Assembly (NCBI RefSeq): GCF_037126465.1
Contig: NC_088202.1
Location: 90,101,629 to 90,165,628, forward strand
Direction of reading: 5' to 3'
Source: Ornithodoros turicata
Lineage: Eukaryota; Arthropoda; Arachnida; Ixodida; Argasidae
Length of the DNA: 64,000 nt
Shown: positions 32,941 through 45,087 of the stretch, piece after piece
How positions within the stretch are numbered: the first letter of the stretch is position 1
Layout: each line of letters begins with the position of its first letter
Translations under genes and position numbers: made by a program
The notes under the pieces: generated by a model
The model's input: only the letters and a program-made list of their open reading frames with translations
Databases searched by the model: none
What the model was told of the DNA's origin: nothing

Positions 32941-32950
32941 TCCACGGAGT

Positions 32951-33221
32951 ACCACTGCAACGTGCCGAAAAACAAAGACACAGCTGAAGTTAGACAGAGC
33001 ACACAGCGCTACTTCCAATACGTCTTTACTACACAGAAACACAAACAAGGATCCGAAGCACTGCTCTTCGAAACGATGAAATCTTATTCATAGTGGTCTT
33101 TGCGAAGAGCAGTGCTTCGGATCCTTGTTTGTGTTTCTGTGTAGTAAAGACGTGTTGGAAGTTGCGCCTTGTGTTCTGTCTAGCTTCAGCTGTGTCTTTG
33201 TTTTTCGGCGCGTTGCAGTGG
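32951..33221. repeat. Long foldback hairpin, ~120-bp arms
   Basis: Left arm 32951-33070 and right arm 33103-33221 are near-perfect reverse complements (for example ggatccgaagcactgctctt against aagagcagtgcttcggatcc), with a loop of about 32 nt. The 13-mer TCCACGGAGTACC occurs in direct orientation outside the structure at 32941-32953 and 33256-33268. It lies between the divergent-facing ends of GTF2E2 (5') and HDHD2 (3'). Confidence 0.85.
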
Positions 33222-33384
33222 CATCATGTACCAACAAGCCCATATATCTACGTTGTCCACGGAGTACCTTATTTTGTGACACGTACGTTTGACAGCTGAC
33301 ACCCATCTTCTTCTCCTGTCCACTTTGTGTGTATTTGGCGGGAAACTGTAGAACATTGTACCCTGTGGGGCATTCTCAGGTCCC

Positions 33385-34420
33385 GAAAAAAATATAGTTC
33401 CTGGTTGCGTGGGCGGAAATAATTGTCCCGCGGTGTTACGTGCGCCCAAAAATACAGCAGTCGTTCTGGAGTGCCCATGAAACGGATCCTAGCCGACCAA
33501 GTGCTATCATTCGCCCTCCTGGTTTGCTAAAATTGGGAGACATAGGTTTTTTTAATTAACATTGATGTTAATGAGCAATAAAAGCGATTACATTCGCTGC
33601 ACCGGTTGTATTGGGCGCATTGCGTCTGTTCCTTCTGTTCCTGTTTTGTGGAGTACAGACAATGCGATTTCTTGCAGATATGTCGGAAAAATGGTACACG
33701 CGTTCTTTTATAACAGGATGGATTACAGAGGAGTAAGCAAAGAGGCATGTTACCTTCTGTACTCGTACCAATACAATAAAACACACAAACGCTTTACGCT
33801 GAGCTCACTAGCCTGGCTCCAACCTCACACTCGCTGTACGAGGGGGGTCGTTGGATGCAGTTCCCAATTCAGCTAAATGCTAGTGTTTCCTATTGTTGGT
33901 CAGACAGGTTTTACAGTTGTTCTGTCATACTTTGTGTCGATGAACTGTATCTTCAGCAGAAGCGGAGTTGTAAAGCCAATGAATGAGAGGGCGACGGCTT
34001 TTATTGTCCATAAACATCAACACGGAAAAGATGCAGGGGACAACTGTAAAACTCGTGTCCCCTTTTTTTTCTTTCTTTCTTTTACATCCAAGCTCAATTT
34101 TATAAACTCAAAATTCGTACCTGACCAACAGTAGAAAAATACCAGCATCCAATGAACAATATCGCTAGCGAACTAGTGCAGCGAATGATGTTGCTTTTAT
34201 GTTACTCATTGAATGGCGTGCAGATTTTATCATCTATTAACAGATGAAAATGTTCCTATGCCTCCTTTTTCAACAAATGGGGAGAGCGAATGGTAATTCT
34301 CGGTCGGCTGTTATGTGTTTTATCCGTTATCTGCAACCACGCCCCTGTATTTTTGGGCTCCCAGGAGCCTGCGGGACCAGTTTTCTGCCCACATGACCAG
34401 GGACTATTTTTTTTCTACAG
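33385..34420. mobile_element. ~1-kb TIR element, complete copy
   Basis: Inverted ends of about 70 bp: the left arm 33389-33460 (atagttcctgg, gtgggcggaaa, cccaaaaatacag) mirrors the right arm 34339-34420 (ctgtatttttggg, gcgggacca, cagggactat). Inside are shorter inverted motifs (ttttacagttgt at 33910, acaactgtaaaa at 34039). No transposase is recognisable. A second truncated copy starts the window (1-1030). Confidence 0.6.
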
Positions 34421-35870
34421 CCGGCATTCTCGTACGTATTTGTGCACCCAAAGACGCAACAGTTTGTGCGGCACGGAATTACTTTTAGTGGCTATCAATT
34501 CAGGCGCGGCGTCACACAAGCAAGGTGATGATTGAAAGTGTACGAATAGCCCTCAAGAACCGAGCGGACTCACAGATCTAGTTCCTATGGCTGCCTCCAG
34601 GTTTTTCCGTCGCGCGGCGGACGCTTTGCACGAAGCGTATAGTCCTTCTCGATGAAATTTGTTTATTACATCGCCTGAGTTTGGACAGCAAGAGTTGATA
34701 GGCTACTGGAGCCCAGCTCTTTTAGACAAACACGGCAGAAACTGATGTCACTGGCTATGTAATTTATGCATCACGTGTTATATGAGTATGTCACGAAGCC
34801 ACAATACCGTTGTTTGAATTTTCAAGGTCTAGCCAGCCAGCAGGAAGAATAGGTCATTCCAGAGCCAATCCCCAGCCAAACTTCTGCCTGGGGCAGGATG
34901 GCTCTAAAGCCACCCCCAAGAAGCACCGTCTAAAGATTGCACAATAGCCAGAAATAATTATAGGCATAGAAATTACACATATAGTCTTCATCTTTCCCTA
35001 TGTAGAAATGACAAGTGTTTCATTCTGTCCAGAAATGTTGTGCGCATCAAAGCTCATCTGCAGAAAAATTATAACTGAAAACAAAAGGGAAATACAAATA
35101 TAAGTTCTACAGCAAAAATTCTTTTGGCTCGTCTTACTTTACTGCCCAATTTTATCAGCTCCCGTGACTCCTAAAGTCACTGGTACGGGTAAGGTATCAT
35201 AATCGTTTTTTCTTTGCCAGTCTCTGCATCTTTGGACCAACTATGGTGGCCGTAGCATGGGCCAGCTTGAGCACATCTGGCGATTGCAGAACTTTTCAAG
35301 ATCAACATAATGCCGCCGCCGTACGTACGCAATCAAGCCCATGCTCTGGTCGCCATACTTGGTTCACAGGAGCGACATGAGAGGGAAAATAATTGTGGAA
35401 CTTTCCCCTGTTCCAGTGACTTTAGTCACTCTTGTCATCGAGCACCCCCTCCGGGTAAGACGCTCGGGCAGCTGCCCCTACTCTCACCCCCCCTCGGAAC
35501 GGCTCTGGGTCACTCATAACTTGCTAGTCCCCTTTACTCGCACAATAAAAACCTGTGCATGGAACCTTGTAGTACGGCGAGTCACAACATAGCCTAGCTG
35601 CAGAGATGACATTTTCCATGTTTCTCAAGCGCATAACCCCCAAAACCTTTGATGCTTTCTACCAAAATCAGTCTTTTTAACTCTGGTCTCACAACTCTAC
35701 AGCACCCTCTTTGTGGTTGCGAGACACGCTCAAGGATTCAAAGACACGATAATTTGTGGCTTTACGTCGCGGGACAACTATAATCATGAGCAATGCCATA
35801 GTGTTCATTGAGTGACACACTGTCTGTTGATTAATCTTGCCCAACTGAGGGTTCCTTAAGCACTTCAAAA
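34421..35870. other. Intergenic stretch, nothing recognised
   Basis: No exon, RNA gene or complete repeat identified. Some matched short motifs (ctaaagtcact near 35173 and tttagtcact near 35420) suggest an old inverted element, but the ends could not be set. Confidence 0.3.
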
Positions 35871-35884
35871 TTTTGGCACACAGC

Positions 35885-36033
35885 ATACCGTATTTAGCAT
35901 CCCTCTTGGAAGACTGTGTGTCTAAGCAACTTGTACCCTGCTACTAAGCTGGCGGCACCCACAGCTAGGATCGAACCCACAAACTTGGTATCGATATGCA
36001 GAAACACTACCAACTGATCGAACGAAGCCAGTG
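35885..36033 (-). repeat. tRNA-derived SINE-like sequence
   Basis: On the minus strand, cgatcagttggtag resembles a pol III A box and gggttcgatcctag a B box, with correct order and spacing, followed by gctgtgggtgccgccag and a 3' body. It does not fold as a normal tRNA, so a SINE head is the better reading. Exact 3' end not determined. Confidence 0.5.
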
Positions 36034-36096
36034 ACTGAAAGATATGCTGAACAAGTTATGACCTCCAATGCTGGCAATGTTTATTATCAGTAGATA

Positions 36097-36327
36097 CTGT
36101 AAACATATTTTTATTCGCGATGTATTAGTTTTCGCGAATCGCACATTCAGTCATCTGCGAAGTTATTCGCGAGTATTTAAATTCGCTATTTCAGGGCTGT
36201 TTCCTTTTTGCATGATAAATGTCGAACTGTGTTCGCAAGTAAAACTTAAAAGCAAGTAAAACGTGATTTCTTAGCGGACGCGAAATTCGCGAAAATTAAT
36301 ATATCGCTAATAAAAATACGTTTACAG
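36097..36327. mobile_element. Short MITE with CTGTAAAC ends
   Basis: 231 bp. The left end ctgtaaacatatttttattc and the right end mirrored as ctgtaaacgtatttttatta extend as a diverged inverted repeat for about 45 bp, including 'ttcgcgaa' motifs. No clear target duplication and no coding sequence. Confidence 0.7.
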
Positions 36328-37155
36328 CACATGCGCAGAGGTCAATGTTATGCCTGCTGCTAAGGCAAACTCGAGCGTTGTGTCCCCTGACCGCTGTGAA
36401 CCACACCAACATTGACTAACATTAACTCTCTGCCATTTCCGACTCTTCAAGGAACATCCAACAAAGTGGCACATTATTCACACTCATCTGTTACATTGCA
36501 CCCATGAGACTAGCTGCGCCAATCATAATCACTGCCAGTTGCCAAAAAATAAGCAATCAACGTTTGAGGAATTTCAGTTTGCTAAAGCACTGTTAAGTCA
36601 TAATGTGACAGAAGTGCAAGATGAAGTGGGACGAGCCACTCCTATGGTAATGAGGTCAATGTCAGGTTGATTGTTTTCGGGGCAACAACAGTTGAGGGCC
36701 TTAGCATAGAAAGTTGGGCTCGTTGGTTTTCAGGCACAGCCGGAGGCGAAGAACGAGAACATAACATGCCACACAGGGAGAACGCTTGAATGAACAACTG
36801 TTGTTAGTTCGAGTGTGTCCTTGTCTGCTGTGCTGTGTTCTTCAGCTCGTCTCTCGTTACTTTTGAGGGTTCCCACGGTCAACCTGAACAGACATAATGG
36901 CTCTTCTGGGGTTGGGGTTCACTTTGTCAGCGAATGAGATTGGACAAGCGAGGTATACATCAAACAGTTTTGCAGGTCAGTTTTTGTTTTAAACGCAGTA
37001 GTCCGTACAAATGAAGGTTGTACTGATCCAAGTAGGGGTCGGCGTCGTAGCACCACCACAGTGCTGTGGTGAGACACCATGAGGAGATATTCTTGCATTG
37101 CCTGCCCTTCACAAAAGCACAAACATTCCTCTTCCTGTACAAGTTTGTAGCAAAA
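36328..37155. other. Region 3' of HDHD2, nothing recognised
   Basis: No gene, RNA or complete repeat seen between the MITE and the HDHD2 poly(A) signal. Confidence 0.35.
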
Positions 37156-37161
37156 TTTATT
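37156..37161 (-). terminator. Poly(A) signal of HDHD2
   Basis: AATAAA on the minus strand 12 nt after the stop codon of HDHD2. A very short 3' UTR is implied; alternatives further down are possible. Confidence 0.45.
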
Positions 37162-37173
37162 CAGCTATCTTGT

Positions 37174-40100
37174 TCACGGTAGAGGGACAGTAGATTTTGG
37201 CTGCTTATCTTCATTCAGTATCATATCAACAGCTTCAAGTACTGAAGAAGCAGTTGCCCATGGTCTTGGGGAAATCTTCAGTTCATCCAGGTACATGTAC
37301 TTTCCTGGCAAGGAAAATACTAGATCAGTGTAATATGCAACACAGTAGAACACAGCAATGGAGAATAAATATAAGTATCTTTTTTGCACGAGATATACTT
37401 TTAACTTTTTTGCAGAATTGCTTCGAAAGGTGTTTTGAGAAAATGCAAATATGCAAAAGATGCTGGGAACACTGTTCCGTTAGGTATATGTCAAGTTGCC
37501 CATAAGGAGCCACCAAGCAAAATATTTTCGCTGTACAAAAACACTCGGAGAATGCAGACTCAGATTGAATACCCAATCTCCTTGTGTGATGTTGGCACTT
37601 CCTTATGTGCCTTTCTTCTTTCTTCTCAGCACATGTGCTTGTACCCGCTTCCGCTGCGCCTCTCTACGTCACATGATCAACCTGCCAAGGGTATTACTCA
37701 CATCACGAAGTACCGCACTGTAGGTCACCTGCGCTCTTACTTCTTTCAGAGGAGCTCATTTTACTTATTACAGAACATGAGGGGAGGCCCTCACTGCCCC
37801 TTTAAGCCTGTATCATTTCAGAGGTTAATTTTACATATAACAAAGCCACATGGAGCTCCAATTAAATTTGTGTGTTTATAGTTAGGAATCTGTGTAAAGC
37901 TGTACTGATTTATTCAGAATTTCTGTGTTGCTTCTTCTATTTTGTGGAAACAGCTTCCAGGAATGGAGTAAAGCTATGTACTAGCATCAAACTACTAAAA
38001 ATAACTCTCATCTTCAGTACTTGAGTATCGCTACAGACTACAAAAAATGATGTTTACTTTATTTGTTTACTTTATACAATATATTATATGCCATCTGAAC
38101 ATCATGTGCTTTGAGGGATTTTTTACAGAACCTGTAAAACCTCATAATTACGGATTCTCCAAAAGTAGGCGACATCACAGCGATCTCTGGGGTGCATAAC
38201 TGAAGCTGACTCTCAAGAAGCATATGCAGTGAAGAAGTGGAAATTTGAGAATCACTGCTTAATCACTTCAAAGCGACAGCCCACACCGAACATAAGCTAA
38301 CAAGGCACTGTTGAACAGGATTGGAATTGATGTTCTGAGGCTGGAACACATGTATAGAAAGGACAAATACATACAAAGCCTCAAGTGCCTGGGAAATTAA
38401 TGATGAAAGAAGGAAGTCACTGAAAAGGATAGCCTGCTGTAGGACTCGAACCCACATCTTCTAGACTACCAGTCCAGGGCTCTTACCAATTGAGCTAAGC
38501 TAAAACGCCTCTCCAGTGACTTCCAAGGGTGCACTGTTGCATGTTTGCTTATGATGTTCAGTGTCGCTGTGCAAAATATTTCGGTTAAATTTTCAGCCAA
38601 TTATTTATAATGAATTTTGTAGCCAGAGGATTCACTGTCGTGACGCCACTGTCAGCCCCTTAGTTATGCCAGACATTCGTGCCAACGATTACAGTAAAAA
38701 ATTCTTCGTTACGTTTCACGTCGTCTTGAAAGCAGTCACAAGACAGCTCTATCTCAGTCGCACACCCTTGCAACATCTGCCATGATGTTGTAGGTAATGT
38801 TAACTGGATGAGAACATGGTTCAGTCTTGTTCATCCCAAAACTACGACGTTCTGCTGGATGGAATATTGCATGTGGCATCTCCACCCAAGTTTCAGACAA
38901 ATAAAAGCCTATAATCTCGAAATCAGTCTGTGGCTCTAGACTTTCCCTACACCAGCTTGCTTGCATTCTGTTTCTATGTTCTACAGATTACCCCCTGCAA
39001 GCACCATGTAATTGTGTTCTGTCCATTCCCATTTCCACTCAAGAGTATATCTCGCCCAAAATGAGAAATGAAATTGCGTCTTCAAAGGAGTCAAGATTGA
39101 AGCACCCAAAAGATAACGTTGGTGGATCACCATTTCAATGTGCCATATCTGTGCTCTTCAGTGGCCAAACTCAAAATACACATCTGCCACGTTTTTCCGC
39201 GACAAACCTAACTTCCTTCGCAGAGGAACGTCACACTTACGTCACAGTGGGTCGGAGTATACGGGAACAGGGGCAATTCAGTGCAGAATTACCCTTATTT
39301 TTTAGCCTACACCAGCTTGCTTGCATTCTGTTTCTATATTCTACATTTTTTTGTGTTGCAGACATACTCACCTGTCATGACCAAGATGCCTCGCATGCCA
39401 ACTTTCTGTGCACCATCAATATCATCACGTACATCCTGTGGGCAAAAGATACAAAAGTTAAGTTGGAATGTCTTCTGGATTCATAAGCTAAGACCTGTAC
39501 CCATTAAAAAAAACATAATTCAGGTTCCCCCGTTTGACACGGTGTGATGCTTTTTGTCGTGTAACCAAGCAGCAATACAGGATTTACAATGAACTACAGG
39601 ATGGCATTTAAGAAGGCCGTCATTTTCTGTTTCTTGCCTTCTAAGTTTGTAGCTCGTTGCTGGAAGGCCTACAGTAAGCACAACATGAAGAGGGTGAACT
39701 ACTGCATGAACAGGACATATTTGTTCCATCAATGAAATCACGCAACGGGCACAAATTACCTATCGCTTTTGCTGTCACAATGGTTCTTGTTCACCCGCAC
39801 TACAGCGGTACTGTAGGGCTTTCCTCACTTGACCAACTGAGCTTCAGTTAGCCATGACAGTGGTTCTCTCATATTTATTTACAAATATTTTGTGGATGTT
39901 GTGCCAGGGGTGATAGAAAAAGAAGAAAAGAATAATAATCAGAAAAATAGTGTGAGCCCACAATGACAGCACAGGCAAGGAATGAGCCCTACATATGTTT
40001 GCCTGGGCTCTAATAAGCATACATCTGTCTCGTTAGCCCACAGTATTCTGCTATTATGAGTTGCCAACTAGCCTAGATTCAAAGCTCACATTCAAAACAA

Positions 40101-43100
40101 CGTGCAACACAAAAGAGTTTAAACACGACAAATGATATCTCAATTACATGAAGATGCACATAACATGGTAACTGAGCTGCATTTGCTTCAACCCTAGCAA
40201 GAACCTCACCTGGACTCTAAGATAAAATTTATTAACATCATGTAGGGGAAACTGTTTCATTATTAATTCATTATTTTACCAGTCCATTAATTCATCAGCA
40301 GTGATGTTGGTATGGGTGGATGAATTTAAGTGCTAAAGCAGTTGAACTGCAGTGATTGCTGGTGATGTACAACTGCGCAGCGATGCTTAGGATTATCCGA
40401 TTTGTAATAATTTCATCAGTGAACTGTGTAATAAGAAATTCAGTTTGCTAGCTGCAAGCAAACAATGCTTCCAGTGCTCCGTACCAGTTTGAAATTGTAA
40501 CTGGACACAAATTTTGACGCTCACTTGACGTGGAGTGGAGCAAAATCATATTAGCTACAGCTGCTTGTTCATTGAACACATACAACTTTTAGAGCAATCC
40601 AAGGTCATGAAGCATATTGAAATATGGTCCTCATAGTTAGTCTGGGTTTACGTTCTGACTTTTTTGGGTCAAACCTGACTCCTCCCAATTATTCCTTCCC
40701 GATTCAATTTAGGACCAATTTGCTTAAACCCGATTTCTCCACGAATTCCAATCACCAATCGTGTTGTATCATGTGCACTATTTTGTAGCTATCTCCACGC
40801 ATGTAATTATTTGAGTGCAAAAGCACACCATGCGAACAACTATGATAATTACAAGATGTACCGCTTGTCACAAAAATCACGAGGTATAAATGTTTGATCA
40901 ATGTGCATGTCCACTCTAACAGAGGACCGCTCGTTGGACAGGGAGAAACGAAATAAGCCAGGAGAGGCATTTAACCCAAAAATGTCAGATCCCATCTATG
41001 CTGTATATCTATTTGTTTGGTCTTGACTGATATGACACTCACATCTCCCACCATGACAGTCTCTTCGGGATCACATTTTATACGTTTTAACACTTCCACA
41101 AAGAAGCTCTTCTCAGGCTTCCCAACCACTTTCGCCACTTTGTCAGTAGCATACTCCAGAGCGGTGACAAACGGCCCGGGACCTAGGGCCAAGCCAGTCT
41201 TGGTTCTGTAGTACCGTGCCTTATGTATGGCAATCAGTTGAGCCTTATCTAACAGAAGCCTGTAGAAACACATGCCCAAACATAGCGTCAAGTAAACTTT
41301 TCATTATGACTGGAGAGGTTCTTTAGCTCACCGGAATGCTTCGTTCATAGGATTGAAGTCAAACTTTTTGGGCGCCAACCCGACCACGACGGCATTGGGG
41401 TTATTTGTGTCGATATCTGAAAGAGTTTATTGTGGCTGATCATAGTTGGCAGTGTCGGTCATAGTGTAATGAGCACTACATTCGAGTTGCAAAATTGTGG
41501 TGCATTATGTAAAAGATGTCCATGCTAACTATGGACAGAATTTCATAAAATAGAGAAATGCCTTCCTTGCAATTACAATAAATGGCAATACATTCTAGGT
41601 ACAGCAGCACAGACCAAGCGTGTGACAAAAACTGCTTGGGAGTTGTTGTTGGTTATGGGCTTGAAGAGAGGTTATCCAAAACTGGGCTGGCTTGGCAGAG
41701 GCCGCGGCACGGCAAGCAAATTCCTCAGGCAAAGGCGCACTCTCCGTGTTGCCTTTCCCGCTGTTAATAAAGTTAACGAAAGGTATTTGTTGTCCTCTCT
41801 TACCATAACTTTGTGCAAGCCATGGAAAATGCAAGCTTACAGTATATTACACTTAAAAAGTAATAGTTAAAGTTAAAGGAATTTTCAGCTTGTTCGACCG
41901 CTTAATAATTGCGGCAAGCTAATTTAGACTTCCTTTCAAATGGCTTCCAATATGTTCTGCAGCCCCTGGAAAAAAAAAACTACGAGGGGGCAATGAAATT
42001 AGGCCCTTAGGATTAGAAAGGCTCCCGACCCACATTCTAGGTCAAGTGTGCCACATTATGGCCACATAATAACAACGTCCTGTCCTAATTAATTTTGAAT
42101 AATTAACTTTTTAATTATCAAAAATAGAAGTTTGGTGTAGTGACAACATCCGTTCCTTTTGGAGAGCTCGTGTCGTTGCTGTTTTCAGAATAAGGATCGA
42201 GCCGATATAGTGTGAGGAAATGACCACAAAAGACGTCATTTGGGGGTCATTATTGTCACTCCGCCAGAGACATGCTTTCTCCCTCGCGAGGGAGAAGAAG
42301 GGCTGAGACTTTTTTCTGTATGCTGTGACAACACCCATGATGACCTGCAACAAAGCATAAAATTTCCTCACGACATTCAAGTTCAAGTTTGCTCTTCAAA
42401 AAATAAAGCTACCAGTGTGTTCTGTGGTATATCCTGTCCCATCTTACAATTATACTTGTAAAAGCTGCATGATTTCTAGGTCCAATAAAATGGTATATAT
42501 TTCAAATAATAGTTAAAAGTAATGTTTTAAAAATTGCGCCACACATAATCTAGTACAGCTTCAAAAGCAGGGTTTTCTGGTAAAGAAACAGGAAGCAAAA
42601 CAGGAACGAACAACAGTAAAAGTGGTATTTGAAGCCAAACTTGAATTTTCAATATATCTGATTCTACAATTATCATTCTTACTGAATTGTTTATTCCTTG
42701 CCTGGTGAAAGACAGTAATCCACTTCTGTTTTACTTATTTATTTTTTTATACAATACTGTGGGCCTTGATCGGCCCTAGCAGGAGCGCACACAAAGAAAC
42801 GTTGCAAGAAGCATTCATATCATACATATCACAGCACATACGTATCACGCATAGGTCACATTTGTGCAAGATATGAACAGAAAGTTTGCGATGAATGGAA
42901 TGCACTAGGGGGTATCTGGTTCCAATCTTCAATTGTTTTTACAAAATATGAGTTTTTGAATCTGCTTGTTCTTGCATATATTGGCGATAAACTATCTTTG
43001 TGTTTGTACCTTGTCTGCCTAGTTTGTGAGTTACATATGTATTGCGCGGGGTTGATGCCTAACCTATGAGTGTAAAGGTCATACATAAATTTCAGTCTGG

Positions 43101-44884
43101 CGCATTTTCTTCAGTGAGCTAGCGGTTCCAACTTAACATCAGATAACATTTGTGAAGGGGACTGATATCTTCCATACCGGCTAAAAATGAATCTAGCGTC
43201 TAACTTTTTCTAGTTTATGAACGTCCTTTTGAGTAGTAGGGTCCCATATTATGCTGGCATTCTCCAAAGTAGAACGAATTATTGATTTATATGCGGTAAT
43301 CTTCAGGTTCCTGGTAGACTAATTCAGTTTCCGTTTTAATAAATGCAACTTTTTTCGTGCCACACCACATATGCGATCGATGTGTGCGGACCACGTTAGG
43401 TTTTCAGATATAGTTAGTCCAAGGTATTTATATTGGACCACCTTAGTTAAAGGAGTGCCACTAATATTATAGTGGTACTGTAGAAGGGCACTTTTTAGCA
43501 GTGATACACATGTGAGCAGTTTTTTTTTTTTTTTTTTTTTTTCAAGATTTAGCTCCATATCCCATTCAAGACACCAGAGTTTTAGATAGTTTAAGCAGTT
43601 AAGATTTTCCTGGTCCTGTACTGTTGATATCCGTTGAACAGAATACAATCGTATGTGAACACACATAGCGAAACATCGGGGCCCAGAAATTCCGGCAAGT
43701 CATTAATGTATAACAGGAATAACAGTGGCCCTAAAACAGAGCCCTGAGGTACTCCGGGTCTTACATCAAGAGCCTCTCAGTGGGTTCCATCTATGTCTAC
43801 GAATTGCCTACGATTGCTTAGATATGCCTGAATCCACTGGATTACATTAGAAGGAATACCTATACAGTGTAGTTTCAGAAGTAGCTTGTTGTGGGGAACC
43901 CTTGTCAAAGGCCTTAGAATAATCCAAAAAGATTCCAATGTTTTAAAATGCTAACAGGTCTTCGGATGATCTCTGAAGAGTTCTTTTACATTTATATTTA
44001 GTAATACGTATGTTCACACTGCACATATTGACATATCAGTTTCCTCAGTGTTCAATTCTATGGATGTTATGGTATGCAGCATTTAAAACAATGGTAGACA
44101 CTACGAACCATGCTGCCCCATGCCTAGAAATCAAGAAGTGTGTAGCGTACCTTGAAATTCTTCCATGGCTGCATCTGACACCATGAGTAAAGGCCTTAAG
44201 TTACGTGCCTGCAGATAGGACTTGGCCGCAGTGAGCGAGGAGGTAATATCATCCTCCGTTAAATGGAATCCCATCTTTCGCAGACGTTTGTGCAGAAAAT
44301 GCCTTGGCTCCTTCGTTGTGTTTGTAATGAAGTGAATCTTGATGTTTGCTTCTCGCAACCTACAAAAAAAGCCCCATGCATCAGTCCTGTGAAACAGTGA
44401 TGGTAGTTCTGAGAATCAAGTTTATGTGCGTGCAGTTAAATCATGGTCTGGTTGGTCACACAAGTGCATTGTGTGTGTGTCCTCACGCCTTCTTGTACCC
44501 TGCACTAGGGTTATGATTTTATCAAGAGATTAGTGTTCTGTTGGTACTGATAGTGTAATATTCCTAAGCATGATAAGAAGTAAATTGTATTCTAAAAGGA
44601 TATTGAACTACTGGTATAATAAGCCTGTCTCTCTTTTCTGGGATCTCTTCCGAGCTTCGCTTGCGCAAAAAATAATGTGCTTCTTCTAACTGGTCCATCC
44701 GTGCAGTTGAATCAATTCGGGAAGTAATTGTATTGCACTCCATATTCACACTTTGTGAAATGAAGAACTCTGAACATCTTCACCTCTGCACTGCCCGAAC
44801 TGCATCCTTCACAACTGTATCTTCAATGTGCAGCGTACCACTCAAATCGAGAAGCACAGCCTTTATAGGCCGTCTGAGGGCCAT
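37174..44884 (-). CDS. HDHD2: Haloacid dehalogenase-like hydrolase domain-containing protein 2
   Basis: Six coding exons on the minus strand: 44884-44784, 44359-44151, 41416-41332, 41259-41043, 39435-39372 and 37304-37174. All borders are GT/AG and the phases join, giving 807 nt and 268 aa (human about 259). HAD motif I appears as [13 protein letters not shown], with the nucleophile Asp followed by LSGT as usual for this subfamily. Motif II is [10 protein letters not shown], the lysine motif III lies in [10 protein letters not shown], and motif IV is [15 protein letters not shown]. The cap-region stretch [18 protein letters not shown] is a strong family marker. The protein is a predicted Mg-dependent phosphatase of the PDXP/CIN-like group; its physiological substrate is not established. 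Intron 2 contains a non-LTR retrotransposon. A CpG-rich region and a long inverted repeat lie directly upstream of the start. Confidence 0.94.
38412..38524 (-). repeat. tRNA-derived SINE-like sequence with flanking inverted 11-mers
   Basis: On the minus strand, 38505-38431 reads as a tRNA-like arm set: tagctcaattggtaagagc (D arm/A box), an anticodon arm with a loop CTGGTAG (anticodon GGT), and gtgggttcgagtcctac (T arm/B box). The acceptor stem pairs poorly, so a functional tRNA-Thr is unlikely. GGAAGTCACTG (38412-38422) and its reverse complement (38514-38524) border the unit. It lies in HDHD2 intron 5. Confidence 0.55.
38946..38977 (+). repeat. Direct repeat, copy 1
   Basis: A 32-bp stretch beginning cctacaccagcttgcttgca is identical to 39306-39337 and continues with one mismatch for about 8 more bases. 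The copies flank about 320 bp in HDHD2 intron 5. Confidence 0.8.
39306..39337 (+). repeat. Direct repeat, copy 2
   Basis: Second copy of the 32-bp direct repeat at 38946-38977. It lies directly beside HDHD2 exon 5 (39372-39435). Confidence 0.8.
40650..40757 (-). repeat. Short interspersed repeat (attcggggagaaa family), inverted copy
   Basis: Reverse complement reads ggaattcgtggagaaatcgg, then attggtcctaaatt, then ttgacccaaaaaagtcaga, matching the motif order at 3032-3132. It is in HDHD2 intron 4 (41042-39436). Confidence 0.5.
42745..43985 (-). mobile_element. Non-LTR retrotransposon (jockey/CR1-like), 5'-truncated
   Basis: Minus-strand reading gives [14 protein letters not shown] RT block 3 near 43930, then [20 protein letters not shown] at about 43760-43690. 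The catalytic FADD region is damaged ([12 protein letters not shown] near 43650), followed by the thumb [16 protein letters not shown] and [20 protein letters not shown] (43440-43375). The C-terminal part (43086-42860) contains [19 protein letters not shown], a typical end of such ORF2 proteins. Its 3' end runs into an A-rich stretch. Frames are broken, and a T23 run at about 43530 adds an artificial poly-lysine. It lies in HDHD2 intron 2. Confidence 0.75.
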
Positions 44885-45087
44885 TACCGCACAGTATTTG
44901 CAGAAATTATGTGCGTTACATGAGAACGCAGACGACAGTTGAGATCAACCGGATGTAGGTAGCGGCATGCACGCGGAGCACCGTCCGTTCGTAGAGCGCG
45001 TGCGCAAACGTTGACCCATGAGGAGCCAGCGCAAAGCTGGCAAAGCGCGCAATGAAACCGAAACCCCTGTCGGAGCGACGGCACTAA
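44885..45087. promoter_or_regulatory. CpG-rich region upstream of HDHD2
   Basis: About 200 bp with many CpG dinucleotides and motifs such as cgtgcgcaaac and ccggatgtag, directly 5' of the HDHD2 start codon. It probably contains the 5' UTR and core promoter. No TATA box at a convincing distance was seen. Confidence 0.4.

Noticed and set aside
32761..33093. 110-codon frame with a hydrophobic N-terminus
   Set aside because: More than a third of it is encoded by one arm of the foldback hairpin; probably coincidental.
38431..38505. A functional tRNA-Thr (anticodon GGT) on the minus strand
   Set aside because: The D, anticodon and T arms fold, but the acceptor stem has mismatches and the unit continues into a SINE-like body.
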